Origin: Vibrio ziniensis
GTDB lineage: Bacteria; Pseudomonadota; Gammaproteobacteria; Enterobacterales; Vibrionaceae
Assembly: GCF_011064285.1 (NCBI RefSeq)
Contig: NZ_CP049331.1
Span: 1,798,001 to 1,862,000 of the forward strand
Reading direction: 5' to 3'
DNA length: 64,000 nt
The position numbers and the translations under genes were made by a program. The notes beneath the pieces were generated by a model that was not told where the DNA came from, searched no databases, and saw only the letters and a program-made list of their open reading frames with translations. Below are positions 18,707 to 27,828 of the stretch, in pieces (the stretch's first letter is position 1; every line of letters begins with the position of its first letter).

Positions 18707-21159
18707 TACAGCGCATCCCTCAGTGACTTCATTGGTGCTTTACGAACTAAGCGAATAATTGGCAACGCTCCAGCTATAATCAGTGTAAGCATTGAAAGAA
18801 TGGCTGTTTTCAAGTACGCCATTGGCATCAATTGTAGCTCCATGCTCCATCCAAACGATTGTCGAATAACAACATCAATCACGAGTTTTGCAAGAGCTAA
18901 CCCTAACGGCATTGCAATTAACATTGATATCAGACCAAATACAAACAGCTGTAATGCTCCAAGGGCAACTAACTCTTTACCTGATACACCTAAACAGCGT
19001 AATAACGCAGTATGCTTCTGGCGAGATAATTCACCGGCTAATGTTGCGAAGAAAATACCACACACTGCAATCAACAAAGTGATGTTTCCTAATGTATCGG
19101 CGATAACAAATGTTCGATCAAAAACACGCATAGCTTGCCTGTGGATGGTACTGTTATCATAAACTCGTTCTGCATCAAGATGAAAAACGGAATTAAGACG
19201 CTTAGTTAGTTTCTCACCATCGGCATCTTTGTTGAGAACCACAGCCAAAGCTACATCACCAGTACCAGCAAATGCGTTCAGCCAGTTAGCATGGGACATT
19301 AATATTTGGTTGTACGGGTTACCATAATCGTAGTAAATACCCACAACCTGCCAATCAAGACCTAATGGTTCAGATAAATCAACTTTGTCGCCCGGTTTCA
19401 AGTTCAGTTTGATAGCCATCGATTCACTGATCATGATGCCTTTTGAATGGTGCAGATAATACCAGTAGTTAGGAATACCGAGTTTAACTGTCAGTGAGTT
19501 AGACTCCGATTCTGTCTCTCCTGTACTGACCACTTGTAGCGTCCCTTTATTAGAAGGAAACTCTCGTTCCCATCTCCACCATACGTCTTTCACATCAGTT
19601 TGATTAGTTAACCAGCCGCTGATCATAGAAGCGGAGCTATTGGTCGGATACAGATACATGTCAGCGGCTAAGCGTTGATTAAGCCACTTATCAGTGGTGT
19701 CGCGGAAGCTTCCCACCATAGTAACAACACCGATATTAGCAGCCATCGCAATCATAAATGCCATCGTTGCGACACCACGGTAGCTCATACTCGCGGCAGC
19801 ATCGGCAAAGAACCAGCGAGCTTTAACCCAACGTAGACTGTATGAAAAGCTGTTAAACAACTTCCAAATAACAAAAGGAGTAAACAGAGCAGCACTCACC
19901 AGCATTAAAGCAATAATGGTATAACCTGATGATTGTGTTTTGGGTGCTTGGTAGATAGCGATAGCAGCGACAGCCAAAGTTCCACCAATAAAGGCTTGAA
20001 TACTGAATTCCGAGCCAGCGAATCTTGCAAGGGAAAGACGCGTGCTCAAACGAATCGGTTGGGATTTAAGTAAGCGAATCAAAGGCCATGCGCAAGATGC
20101 AAAGGCACCACATACCGCCATAAGGAAACTGTAACTACTCCACTCCCAATCCCAATCAATCGATAAACCAACATCGGCGTTGTATAAGTCAGCAAGACTC
20201 ACGGATACCGACGGGATGAGTTTATTTGCCAATAATAGTCCTAAGCCATTACCACAAATCCAACTAACGATGATTAACCCCATTAGCTCGATCATCAAAG
20301 CTTGAGCTAACTGCCATCCATTAACCCCCGTTTGACGTAACATACCTACCAAACGTTGACGCTGAATGAGAGACAAAGACATAGCTTGGTAGAAAATAAA
20401 TAGTCCGACCAAGAACGAAAGCATCCCCATTGCTGTTAAATTCATATGAAATGCTTTGGTTAACGATTCCAATTCTGAACGCGTACTTCGCACCAAAATC
20501 ATGCCATTTGGCAGACTGCTTGCCAGTTTTTCAAGCTTGTCTTCTGGCATTGGACCACAAGCAATCACAGAAAAACCGGAGCTTTTCTTCAACTGACGAA
20601 CTAAAGACATATCAGCGATGAGACGAGTACCACTTACCATACCTTTGCGATCAACGACTAACGGGCCAAGTTGAGCACCGTCGTGCAGTTGAATCATATC
20701 TCCATCTTCCCAGCCTTGGTGATCTGCAAGTTCTTGCCCAACCATGACAGGATATGGTGGTTGCATCAGTCTTAGTGCTTTGATGTCATTTAGCGTTTTT
20801 TGTCCCATAACAGGAACAAGAGCAACAGGATCGATGCCGAGCAGAGTGACATCTGTACCTAGCTGAGTAGTAAAGCGATAGCTGTCGAATGGAACGCATT
20901 GATGAAAACCATCACGACGTAGCTGGATATAAAAGCCTTGCGGAATTTTGTTGGCTACGTGTTTGGTACGGATACGATATGGCAAAGGGTTAGCAAAAAG
21001 CTTTTCACCACTTTCATAACTTTGACGAGCGTGTTGGTTAATTGCAGTGACACCAACAAGGAGAGAAACACCAAGTGTAAGACCAAACCAGACAAGAATG
21101 ATCTGTAGAGGATAGCGACGATAGTGACCAAGTAGCGCTTTAACTACGGGCCATAACAT
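18706..21159 (-). CDS. FtsX/LolC-type ABC transporter permease
   Basis: Inner-membrane permease of 817 residues from ATG 21159. It has an N-terminal helix, a long periplasmic domain and two FtsX-type transmembrane blocks (three helices each, near residues 230-360 and 690-810), the MacB/LolCE-like architecture that extracts substrates from the membrane rather than importing. The chosen start begins MLWPVVKALLGHY and has AGGAGG eight bases upstream; the frame to 21228 would overlap the ATPase too far. The start lies 20 bases inside the ATPase gene, and the Shine-Dalgarno can pair with a downstream CCTCC, which suggests translational coupling. Confidence 0.9.
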   Translation of the reverse strand: MLWPVVKALLGHYRRYPLQIILVWFGLTLGVSLLVGVTAINQHARQSYESGEKLFANPLPYRIRTKHVANKIPQGFYIQLRRDGFHQCVPFDSYRFTTQLGTDVTLLGIDPVALVPVMGQKTLNDIKALRLMQPPYPVMVGQELADHQGWEDGDMIQLHDGAQLGPLVVDRKGMVSGTRLIADMSLVRQLKKSSGFSVIACGPMPEDKLEKLASSLPNGMILVRSTRSELESLTKAFHMNLTAMGMLSFLVGLFIFYQAMSLSLIQRQRLVGMLRQTGVNGWQLAQALMIELMGLIIVSWICGNGLGLLLANKLIPSVSVSLADLYNADVGLSIDWDWEWSSYSFLMAVCGAFASCAWPLIRLLKSQPIRLSTRLSLARFAGSEFSIQAFIGGTLAVAAIAIYQAPKTQSSGYTIIALMLVSAALFTPFVIWKLFNSFSYSLRWVKARWFFADAAASMSYRGVATMAFMIAMAANIGVVTMVGSFRDTTDKWLNQRLAADMYLYPTNSSASMISGWLTNQTDVKDVWWRWEREFPSNKGTLQVVSTGETESESNSLTVKLGIPNYWYYLHHSKGIMISESMAIKLNLKPGDKVDLSEPLGLDWQVVGIYYDYGNPYNQILMSHANWLNAFAGTGDVALAVVLNKDADGEKLTKRLNSVFHLDAERVYDNSTIHRQAMRVFDRTFVIADTLGNITLLIAVCGIFFATLAGELSRQKHTALLRCLGVSGKELVALGALQLFVFGLISMLIAMPLGLALAKLVIDVVIRQSFGWSMELQLMPMAYLKTAILSMLTLIIAGALPIIRLVRKAPMKSLRDAL

Positions 21160-21811
21160 GGAGGTGTCCTCCTTGGAGGCGAATACATCCGTCCATATGC
21201 TGAGCAACTTTTTCACTGTGAGTAACAAGGAAAAGTGTACATTTTAACTGTCTTGCCAGTGTGGTTAGCAACCGCATTACCGCTTCAGCATTACGCTCAT
21301 CTAAACTACCGGTAGGTTCGTCGGCAAGCAAGATTTTGGGTTCCATATATAAAGCTCGCGCAATTGCAGCTCTTTGTTGTTGACCACCCGAAGCTTCTTC
21401 AGGATAACGACCAAGTAAAGGCATTAAATCTAATGCTGAAATAATCTGACGCCATAAACCAGTATCTTCAGGTAAGCCTTTTAGCTGGCGACAAAAACGA
21501 ATGTTATCCGCGATATTCAACGTAGGAAGAAGATTAAATTGCTGGAAAATATGACCAATATTGTTACGACGGTATGCCGTTCTTTGGAATTCAGACGTGT
21601 TGTGCATAGAAAAGTCTGGGAACCAAATCTCACCAGAGTCCACTACATCTAAGCCAGCAATAAGATTCAAAAGCGTACTCTTACCAGAGCCACTTTCTCC
21701 CATAAGAGCCAGTTGATCGCCTTGATTAATCGTCAGTTCAGCGCCCTGCAACACAGGATGGAATTCACCACCATCTACATATCCTTTGCTCAGGTTTACC
21801 AGCTGTAACAT
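21140..21811 (-). CDS. ABC transporter ATP-binding protein (LolD/MacB-type)
   Basis: Cytoplasmic ATPase of 223 residues for the FtsX-type permease encoded next. Walker A is GESGSGKST, the signature motif is ASGGQQQRAAIARALY, and Walker B is KILLADEPTGSLDE, as in LolD and MacB ATPases. The start at ATG 21811 has GGTGA about 6 bases upstream; a TTG one codon earlier is less likely. It is the first gene of the ATPase-permease-AttH operon. Confidence 0.94.
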   Translation of the reverse strand: MLQLVNLSKGYVDGGEFHPVLQGAELTINQGDQLALMGESGSGKSTLLNLIAGLDVVDSGEIWFPDFSMHNTSEFQRTAYRRNNIGHIFQQFNLLPTLNIADNIRFCRQLKGLPEDTGLWRQIISALDLMPLLGRYPEEASGGQQQRAAIARALYMEPKILLADEPTGSLDERNAEAVMRLLTTLARQLKCTLFLVTHSEKVAQHMDGCIRLQGGHLHVMARS

Positions 21812-21932
21812 CAATCATCACCGTCGACTAAAATTGGAGAGAGAATCTACACTAATTCCCTTTCAGTAGGAAGTATTTTGCTGCGTACTGGCATCGAGTT
21901 GTTGCAAAATGCAGCAACTCGGTAGACAAAAT

Positions 21933-23309
21933 TCAACTTCCGATTAGATTGCGCATCCACTTCTTACTTCTTACACGGAAATAGCACCCCACCCACTTAA
22001 CGGCTTCCTCACTTAAAAACAACAAGTAGATCCATTCAGGGCTAGCATTGAGATAAAGTGCGGCAAAAGCAGCAAGTGGAATACCAATTACCCACTGAGC
22101 GATAAGATCCTGACCCAGACAGAATTTCACATCCCCACCCGCACGTAATACTCCGACAATCGCAATCATAGGAACTGAACGTAGTACAATGCCCAAGCTC
22201 AAAATCAGCATGAATTTTTCAACCAATGCCCGGGTTTCTTCCGTTAGAGCACTAAACGAATTTAGAATCGGTATTTGCAGCAAATACAGCATCCCAGACA
22301 TAAAAATTGCGGTAATAAAGTTGGCAACAATTACACCAATAGCTTGATAATAAACTGCTTCATAATTACGTGCGCCAAGTTGGTTACCTATCAATACTGC
22401 TGCAGCATTCGACAAACCAATCAACAAACTTAGTGAAATAGATTCTACTGGCGTCATTACCGAAAGTGCAGCAAGCCCTTGCACTCCCGATTGTCCCATG
22501 ATTGCATGATAAGCAAATAAACCACCCGACCAAGCAAGGAAGTTAAACGTAGTTGGTAGAGACAGTTTTAAAAAGCGGGCCACATTGCTCAGTTCCAATA
22601 CTTTTATGATATCGGTAATTCGGAACGCAAGTAAGTGATTACGGCTGTAGAGATAACTGTACAGACATGCGACTTCAATCACGCCACTTATCACAGTGGC
22701 GATAGCAGCGCCCTTAATCCCTAAAGCCGGAAATCCTAACTTACCGAAAATCAAAATCCAGTTGAACACAACATTTGAGGCAATACCAATGGCACTAAAG
22801 AAGGTACTGATCCCCGGTTTATGCATTGCACGAAGACCTATCGCCATACTGTTTACACAAGAGATGGCAAACATACTTAATGAGGTGATCACCAAATATT
22901 GACTACCAAGATCGTTAACGACTTCAGAATCGGTAGTCAATGCCATGATGTCATGTGGATAGATGACGAATAGAACTACGGTAAAAAAGGCAAATATCAT
23001 CGACATTAACCACGTTAATGCTGTAGTTCCCCGAACTCCGTCTCTATCACCTGCCCCCCAAAACTGAGCAGAAAGTAGCGCACCACCAGCTGAAATACCA
23101 ATAAGCATAATTGTTGAGACAAAGGTAGCTCTCGCTGCGACACCAACCGCTGCAATTTCAGATTCACCTAATTGGCCAAGCATCAATACATCAACCAATC
23201 CTCGACTAGAAAGTAGCAGCGTCTGTAAGCTGATCGGTAGTGCTATTGCGACCAAACGACGGAAGAAATCTCCTTTTGTATGGAGTAAAACTTGGGACAA
23301 CAAAGACAA
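21933..23309 (-). CDS. MATE family efflux transporter
   Basis: A 458-residue inner-membrane protein with about 12 transmembrane helices in two homologous halves, typical of the multidrug and toxin extrusion family, which uses Na+ or H+ gradients. Helix 1 contains the family pattern PISLQTLLLSSRGLVDVLMLGQLG. The substrate is not predictable from sequence. It is about 120 bases upstream of the ABC operon on the same strand and divergent from the SDR gene; it may or may not share a transcript with the ABC genes. Confidence 0.92.
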   Translation of the reverse strand: MSLLSQVLLHTKGDFFRRLVAIALPISLQTLLLSSRGLVDVLMLGQLGESEIAAVGVAARATFVSTIMLIGISAGGALLSAQFWGAGDRDGVRGTTALTWLMSMIFAFFTVVLFVIYPHDIMALTTDSEVVNDLGSQYLVITSLSMFAISCVNSMAIGLRAMHKPGISTFFSAIGIASNVVFNWILIFGKLGFPALGIKGAAIATVISGVIEVACLYSYLYSRNHLLAFRITDIIKVLELSNVARFLKLSLPTTFNFLAWSGGLFAYHAIMGQSGVQGLAALSVMTPVESISLSLLIGLSNAAAVLIGNQLGARNYEAVYYQAIGVIVANFITAIFMSGMLYLLQIPILNSFSALTEETRALVEKFMLILSLGIVLRSVPMIAIVGVLRAGGDVKFCLGQDLIAQWVIGIPLAAFAALYLNASPEWIYLLFLSEEAVKWVGCYFRVRSKKWMRNLIGS

Positions 23310-23409
23310 ACGACACCCCTAAAGACAAAGGATTGATAGAAAGAGAAAAAGTAAGCAGCTATTATACTCACTCGTTCATAACCTAACCATCATAAAGCAA
23401 AGGTAAAAA

Positions 23410-24843
23410 ATGAAAAAAGTACTTGTGCTGGGAGCTTCTGGGTATGTTGGTTCCCAACTATTACCACTCTTGCTCGATGAAGGTTATGAAGTCACCGCCG
23501 CAGCCCGTCATATTGATTATCTGCAAGCACGAGTTACACCTCATCCAAGGTTAACTATTACCTATCTCGATCTGGCAGATAAACAGGCAACCATGAGTTC
23601 GGTGCCTCAGTTTGATTTGGTATTCTTTTTAGTTCACGGCATGGCACAAGGTCATGATTTTGCTGAATACGAACTTTCACTCGCCAACAATTTCAAACTG
23701 GCTTTGGATAACAGTCAGGTAAAGCACGTGATTTATTTGAGTGCACTACAGCCACAAACTGGCAATTCCGAACATTTGAAAGCGCGTCAGCAAACAGGTC
23801 AAATCCTACGAAAAAGCCAAGTGCCCATTACGGAGCTTAGAGCCGGCGTAATCATAGGCCCCGGTTCAGCGGCTTTTGAAATCATGCGTGATTTTGTCTA
23901 CAACTTGCCAATGTTAATCACGCCCAAATGGGTTGATTCCAGAGCCAACCCAATTGCGCTGGAAAACTTGAATCATTACTTACTCCAGTTAGCAAAAGAG
24001 TCGCCGACTGATCACCAACTCTTCCAAGCTGGAGGTCCTGATACACTCTCCTATCGCGAACAGTTTCGTGTGATTTGTGAATTGGCAAACAAACCTTTCC
24101 GTCTCTGGTCAACATCATTGCTAACCCCACAAATGGCGTCTTACTGGTTAGGCGTAGTGACATCTGTTCCGTCGAGTATTGGACGAGCTCTCCTTGCTGG
24201 CTTAGAACATGACTATATTGCTGATTCTGATGAACTAACAACTCGCTATCCTCAGACGTTGGTTTCCTACCGTAATGCAGTCAAAAGCACCATCGAACAC
24301 GAGGGCACATTTGTTCGCAGCAAAGTATGGGGCTTTGAGCCTAACGCACTAAAAAGGTGGCAACCAGGCTTTGGTTATTACCCAAAACAAGCGGGTGCAA
24401 GCATAGAAACACAATTATCCAGTTGCGAACTGTGGGACATCATCAAAACGATTGGTAGTAGAGAAGAAGGTTATTTTTTTGCCAATATTCTATGGCGCAC
24501 TCGTGAATGGTTAGATATTTTCTTCGGTGGTGGGCGTCCAGTTCGCCGTAGCCCTGCAGGTCCAGAGCTTAAAGTCGGGGACTATATCGATTCTTGGAAA
24601 GTCATTCGTTGCGAATCCAATGAGTTTTTGTCGCTGTTTTTTGGCATGAAAGGACCGGGATTAGGGCGATTGGAGTTCACTATTAAAGATCATGGTGATA
24701 AGCGCGAATTGAACGTTACCGCATGGTGGCATCCAAAAGGTTTTTTGGGGTTAATGTACTGGTTTGCCATGATGCCCGCACATCTGTTTATCTTTAATGG
24801 CATGGTGAAAGCCATCGTCAAGAAGGCAAAAGCGAATAGATAA
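23410..24843 (+). CDS. SDR oxidoreductase-DUF2867 fusion (YbjT-like)
   Basis: A 477-residue protein. The N-terminal atypical short-chain dehydrogenase domain (about 1-290) has the NAD(P)-binding motif VLGASGYVGSQLLP. The C-terminal part (about 325-475) is the DUF2867 domain and ends in a hydrophobic segment (LMYWFAMMPAHLFIFNGMVKA) that may anchor it to the membrane. E. coli YbjT has the same arrangement and length; the reaction is not known. A clear Shine-Dalgarno (AAAGG) precedes ATG 23410. It is a single gene ended by a strong terminator. Confidence 0.88.
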   Translation: MKKVLVLGASGYVGSQLLPLLLDEGYEVTAAARHIDYLQARVTPHPRLTITYLDLADKQATMSSVPQFDLVFFLVHGMAQGHDFAEYELSLANNFKLALDNSQVKHVIYLSALQPQTGNSEHLKARQQTGQILRKSQVPITELRAGVIIGPGSAAFEIMRDFVYNLPMLITPKWVDSRANPIALENLNHYLLQLAKESPTDHQLFQAGGPDTLSYREQFRVICELANKPFRLWSTSLLTPQMASYWLGVVTSVPSSIGRALLAGLEHDYIADSDELTTRYPQTLVSYRNAVKSTIEHEGTFVRSKVWGFEPNALKRWQPGFGYYPKQAGASIETQLSSCELWDIIKTIGSREEGYFFANILWRTREWLDIFFGGGRPVRRSPAGPELKVGDYIDSWKVIRCESNEFLSLFFGMKGPGLGRLEFTIKDHGDKRELNVTAWWHPKGFLGLMYWFAMMPAHLFIFNGMVKAIVKKAKANR

Positions 24844-24958
24844 TACCATCCTAGATAAAAAATATGATCAGACTGAGCATCGGCGAGCAGCGAATGGGCG
24901 TCAAACGCAAACGCGCATTCACTGATCAGGAAGTTTTCCCACATTAGGACATATAAAC

Positions 24959-24993
24959 AAAAAGGCTCTGTGAACGTTCACAGAGCCTTTTTG
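24959..24993. terminator. Bidirectional terminator
   Basis: A perfect 30-base palindrome (24961-24990) with arms AAAGGCTCTGTGAAC and GTTCACAGAGCCTTT, flanked by A and T runs. It serves the SDR gene and the convergent DUF2913 gene. Confidence 0.92.
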
Positions 24994-25010
24994 TACTCGA
25001 ATATTTGCAA

Positions 25011-25694
25011 TTAATCCGCTTTAAATGAAAACGGAATCTCAGCCAGTTGCTTACCCTGATTAGCAGGAAATACCAGATATTCACCGTGATATTTCACATT
25101 CGATTTATAGTCTGTTTGCTTATGAACCATAAATCCGGCTGCACTTGCCATCTCAACAAACTGAGCATGGTTACCACGAACAAACCAGTTCATTGGCTTC
25201 ACCATTAAATCACCATCAAAGCTTGATTCACACTGCTCTGAACACAGCGCCAGTGAGTTTTGCCCATCAGTAAATATCTGTACTTTACCGGCACCAACCA
25301 GAGGTTCTGAAGTGGAAACCTCCCAATCAGCCTGTTCCATCTGATCTAAAAATGCTTCAACTTTTTTGTCGGTAATCACGTTGTCGACATCACCTTCAAA
25401 AAAAATTTTATAAAACGCAGAGATACGTTTAAAAGTAAACAGCAACTCAGACTGATTACCTTTCGAACGCCCAGCTTTTAGCCAACGAGTTAGATCAGGT
25501 ACAACACAACGGTCAAAACGCTGCGCTTTAATTGCTTTAGATACCCAATGAACCAAGAAATGGTTATTTGCCACTGGTGCGTTGACCAGTTTCCCAGACT
25601 CATGTTCAGCTGCCAGTTCGCCCAGCGCTGAGTTAACTACATTTTGAATTTCTAAATAATAAGCTGACACTATGCTTTTCTTCCTAATGTCCAA
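25011..25694 (-). CDS. DUF2913 family protein
   Basis: A 227-residue soluble protein typical of Vibrio and related genera. The conserved stretches NAPVANNHFLVHWVSKAIK and WLKAGRSKGN fit the DUF2913 family as I recall it. No catalytic motif or export signal is visible and function is unknown. Its first 25 bases overlap the 3' end of the Bcr/CflA-like gene, so the two are probably co-transcribed and coupled, without implying a shared function. Confidence 0.75.
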   Translation of the reverse strand: MDIRKKSIVSAYYLEIQNVVNSALGELAAEHESGKLVNAPVANNHFLVHWVSKAIKAQRFDRCVVPDLTRWLKAGRSKGNQSELLFTFKRISAFYKIFFEGDVDNVITDKKVEAFLDQMEQADWEVSTSEPLVGAGKVQIFTDGQNSLALCSEQCESSFDGDLMVKPMNWFVRGNHAQFVEMASAAGFMVHKQTDYKSNVKYHGEYLVFPANQGKQLAEIPFSFKAD

Positions 25695-26878
25695 TAGAAG
25701 GTTGCTGAAAATACCGAACAGGCTGACATCACTAAAATCATCGGCCAGACAACGTCGCTAGGCATTGCTGCGACAACCATACCAACCACAGATCCTGTTC
25801 CAAATCTCAGCGTTCCCGCCAAAGAAGCGGCTGTCCCCGCCATTCTTGGATAGCGACTTAACAATAGCGCCATCGAGTTACTGCCGATGGTTGAAATCGT
25901 ACCAACGAACATCACCACAAATGGCACTGTGCCCCACAATCCCCAGCCCAATAGCCAGCCGATGAACAAGCCAAAGCCCGCCATTAGTTGGATAAACAAG
26001 CCAAAGCGCAGCATCGCATGAGACCCCACTTTCTTAACGAAGCGACCATTGATACTAGTCATAGCAATCATGGCCACAATGTTAAGACCAAACAGATAAC
26101 CGAACGCACTAGGGCTAACGCCATACAAGTCGATATAAACGAATGAACCAGCCGTCAGGAATGCAAACATGCCTGCAAATGAAAATGCGCCGGCGAAAAT
26201 CAAACCCATTGCAAAGCCAGAGCGACACAACTGAGCATAGTTACGAATCGTGCTGCGAATATGCAGCGGTTGACGGTTTTCCGCAGAGAGCGTTTCTGGA
26301 ATTTTCCAGAAAACCATCAAGATGACGATCACTGCGAAAATTGCTAGTACCCAGAAAATAGAGCGCCAACCAAACCACACAGCTAAGTGACCACCAATCA
26401 TCGGCGCAGCAAGCGGCGCAAGAGTGATAACCAAAGTCACAAACGACATCGCACGGGCGAAATCTTCACGATCGAACATGTCACGAACAACCGCCTGAAT
26501 CACCACCGCCGCCGCTGCGCCAGCAAACCCTTGAGCTGCACGAACATAAGTTAATGCATCAATACCGTTAGTAGTTGCGCTAACAACTGACGCAATTGCA
26601 AATAACGCAATACCCACCAGCATAACTGGTCTACGACCATAGCTATCCGCCAACGGACCATGCAAAAGCTGACCAATAGCAAAACCGGCGGTATAAGCGG
26701 TAAGCGTAATTTGTACTGAACCCGCGCTTACACCTAAATCTCTTGCAATAGCAGGCATTGCTGGCAAATACATATCAATAGCCAGCGGTGTCAAGGCACC
26801 AATTGCACCCAACACGATAAACATTATAAAGCTCATCTTAGTGGCGTCGTTGGCAGAAGTCGTAGTATTCGAAGTCAT
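25670..26878 (-). CDS. Bcr/CflA family drug-resistance MFS transporter
   Basis: A 402-residue major facilitator protein with 12 predicted transmembrane helices. The family signature LTPLAIDMYLPAMPAIARDLG is in helix 1, and the MFS loop motif GPLADSYGRRPVML lies between helices 2 and 3. Relatives export bicyclomycin, chloramphenicol, sulphonamides or small dipeptides by proton antiport; the substrate here is not known. CGGAG lies about 6 bases before ATG 26878. It is first in a two-gene operon with the DUF2913 gene. Confidence 0.93.
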   Translation of the reverse strand: MTSNTTTSANDATKMSFIMFIVLGAIGALTPLAIDMYLPAMPAIARDLGVSAGSVQITLTAYTAGFAIGQLLHGPLADSYGRRPVMLVGIALFAIASVVSATTNGIDALTYVRAAQGFAGAAAAVVIQAVVRDMFDREDFARAMSFVTLVITLAPLAAPMIGGHLAVWFGWRSIFWVLAIFAVIVILMVFWKIPETLSAENRQPLHIRSTIRNYAQLCRSGFAMGLIFAGAFSFAGMFAFLTAGSFVYIDLYGVSPSAFGYLFGLNIVAMIAMTSINGRFVKKVGSHAMLRFGLFIQLMAGFGLFIGWLLGWGLWGTVPFVVMFVGTISTIGSNSMALLLSRYPRMAGTAASLAGTLRFGTGSVVGMVVAAMPSDVVWPMILVMSACSVFSATFYWTLGRKA

Positions 26879-27046
26879 AAATCTCCGGTCGAATGTAAAA
26901 CAAGTGCATCACCTACGTGATGCACTTAATAATAGCTTAAAGAAAGGACAATACGCCCAAGCTATGAGAACTGTATCAGAATGCGAATTCTTTTTTGGAA
27001 ACAAGGAGTTTCCTAAAGCTTTATGGGTAGAAACCAGCGAGAGTCA

Positions 27047-27742
27047 TTACTTCCAAATCGAAGCGACTTCTTCTTCCGTAAGGTATCGGTATTCACCTGG
27101 CTCTAATGTGTCATCAAGAATGATATTGCCCACTCGTTCACGATGAAGACCGACAACTTTGTTGCCTAGCGCGGCAAACATTCGTTTCACTTGGTGATAC
27201 TTACCTTCGTGAATCGTCAGAAGGACTTGCTGTTCATCGATCACTTCCATTTGTGCAGGAAGTGTTAGCTCACGTTCATTGCGCAGTTCAATGCCTGTTG
27301 CAAATTTTTCTTCGTAATTCGGCTCAATAGGGTCTGCAAGCCAAACACGATAAATTTTGTCGCATTTATGTTTCGGTGAAGTGATACGGTGAGACCACTG
27401 ACCGTCATCGGTAATAAGCACTAAACCTGTGGTATCAACGTCTAATCGACCTGCAAAATGCAAATCGCTCATGTTCACTTCATCAAGCAAAACAAATGCA
27501 GTTTGATTAAAACCATCTTCGTGCGAGCAAACAAAACCCTGCGGCTTGTTAAGCATGATATAACGCGGGCCACTGATTCTGATTTCACGCCCTTGCCACT
27601 CAACGTCCGATTGTTCAGTAACCTTAAATGAACCAACCTTCTGAACTTCACCATCAACAGTAACTTCGCCACTTTTCAGGATTTGAGTCGACTCTTTACG
27701 CGTTGTGCCTAGCGCGTCACACAAAAATTTATCTAAACGCAT
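27047..27742 (-). CDS. rsuA: 16S rRNA pseudouridine-516 synthase
   Basis: RNA-modifying enzyme of 231 residues that makes pseudouridine 516 in 16S rRNA. The N-terminal S4 RNA-binding domain (about 1-55) starts MRLDKFLCDALG. The catalytic domain carries the aspartate motif AGRLDVDTTGLVLIT. The C-terminal motif KYHQVKRMFAALGNKVVGLHR is typical of the RsuA/RluB/E/F group. It is divergent from the RadD-like helicase gene, as in E. coli where rsuA neighbours yejH. GAGG precedes ATG 27742. Confidence 0.95.
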   Translation of the reverse strand: MRLDKFLCDALGTTRKESTQILKSGEVTVDGEVQKVGSFKVTEQSDVEWQGREIRISGPRYIMLNKPQGFVCSHEDGFNQTAFVLLDEVNMSDLHFAGRLDVDTTGLVLITDDGQWSHRITSPKHKCDKIYRVWLADPIEPNYEEKFATGIELRNERELTLPAQMEVIDEQQVLLTIHEGKYHQVKRMFAALGNKVVGLHRERVGNIILDDTLEPGEYRYLTEEEVASIWK

Positions 27743-27828
27743 GAATACCTCATCTGCTTGAAGTCGGGTATTATACGCATCTCACTCAAAATAGTTGAGC
27801 TATTTCACAGAATTATTCGTCCTATTGC

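Noticed and set aside
26841..27146. 101-residue plus-strand frame
   Set aside because: Overlaps the start of the Bcr/CflA gene and the end of rsuA on the opposite strand; no family pattern.
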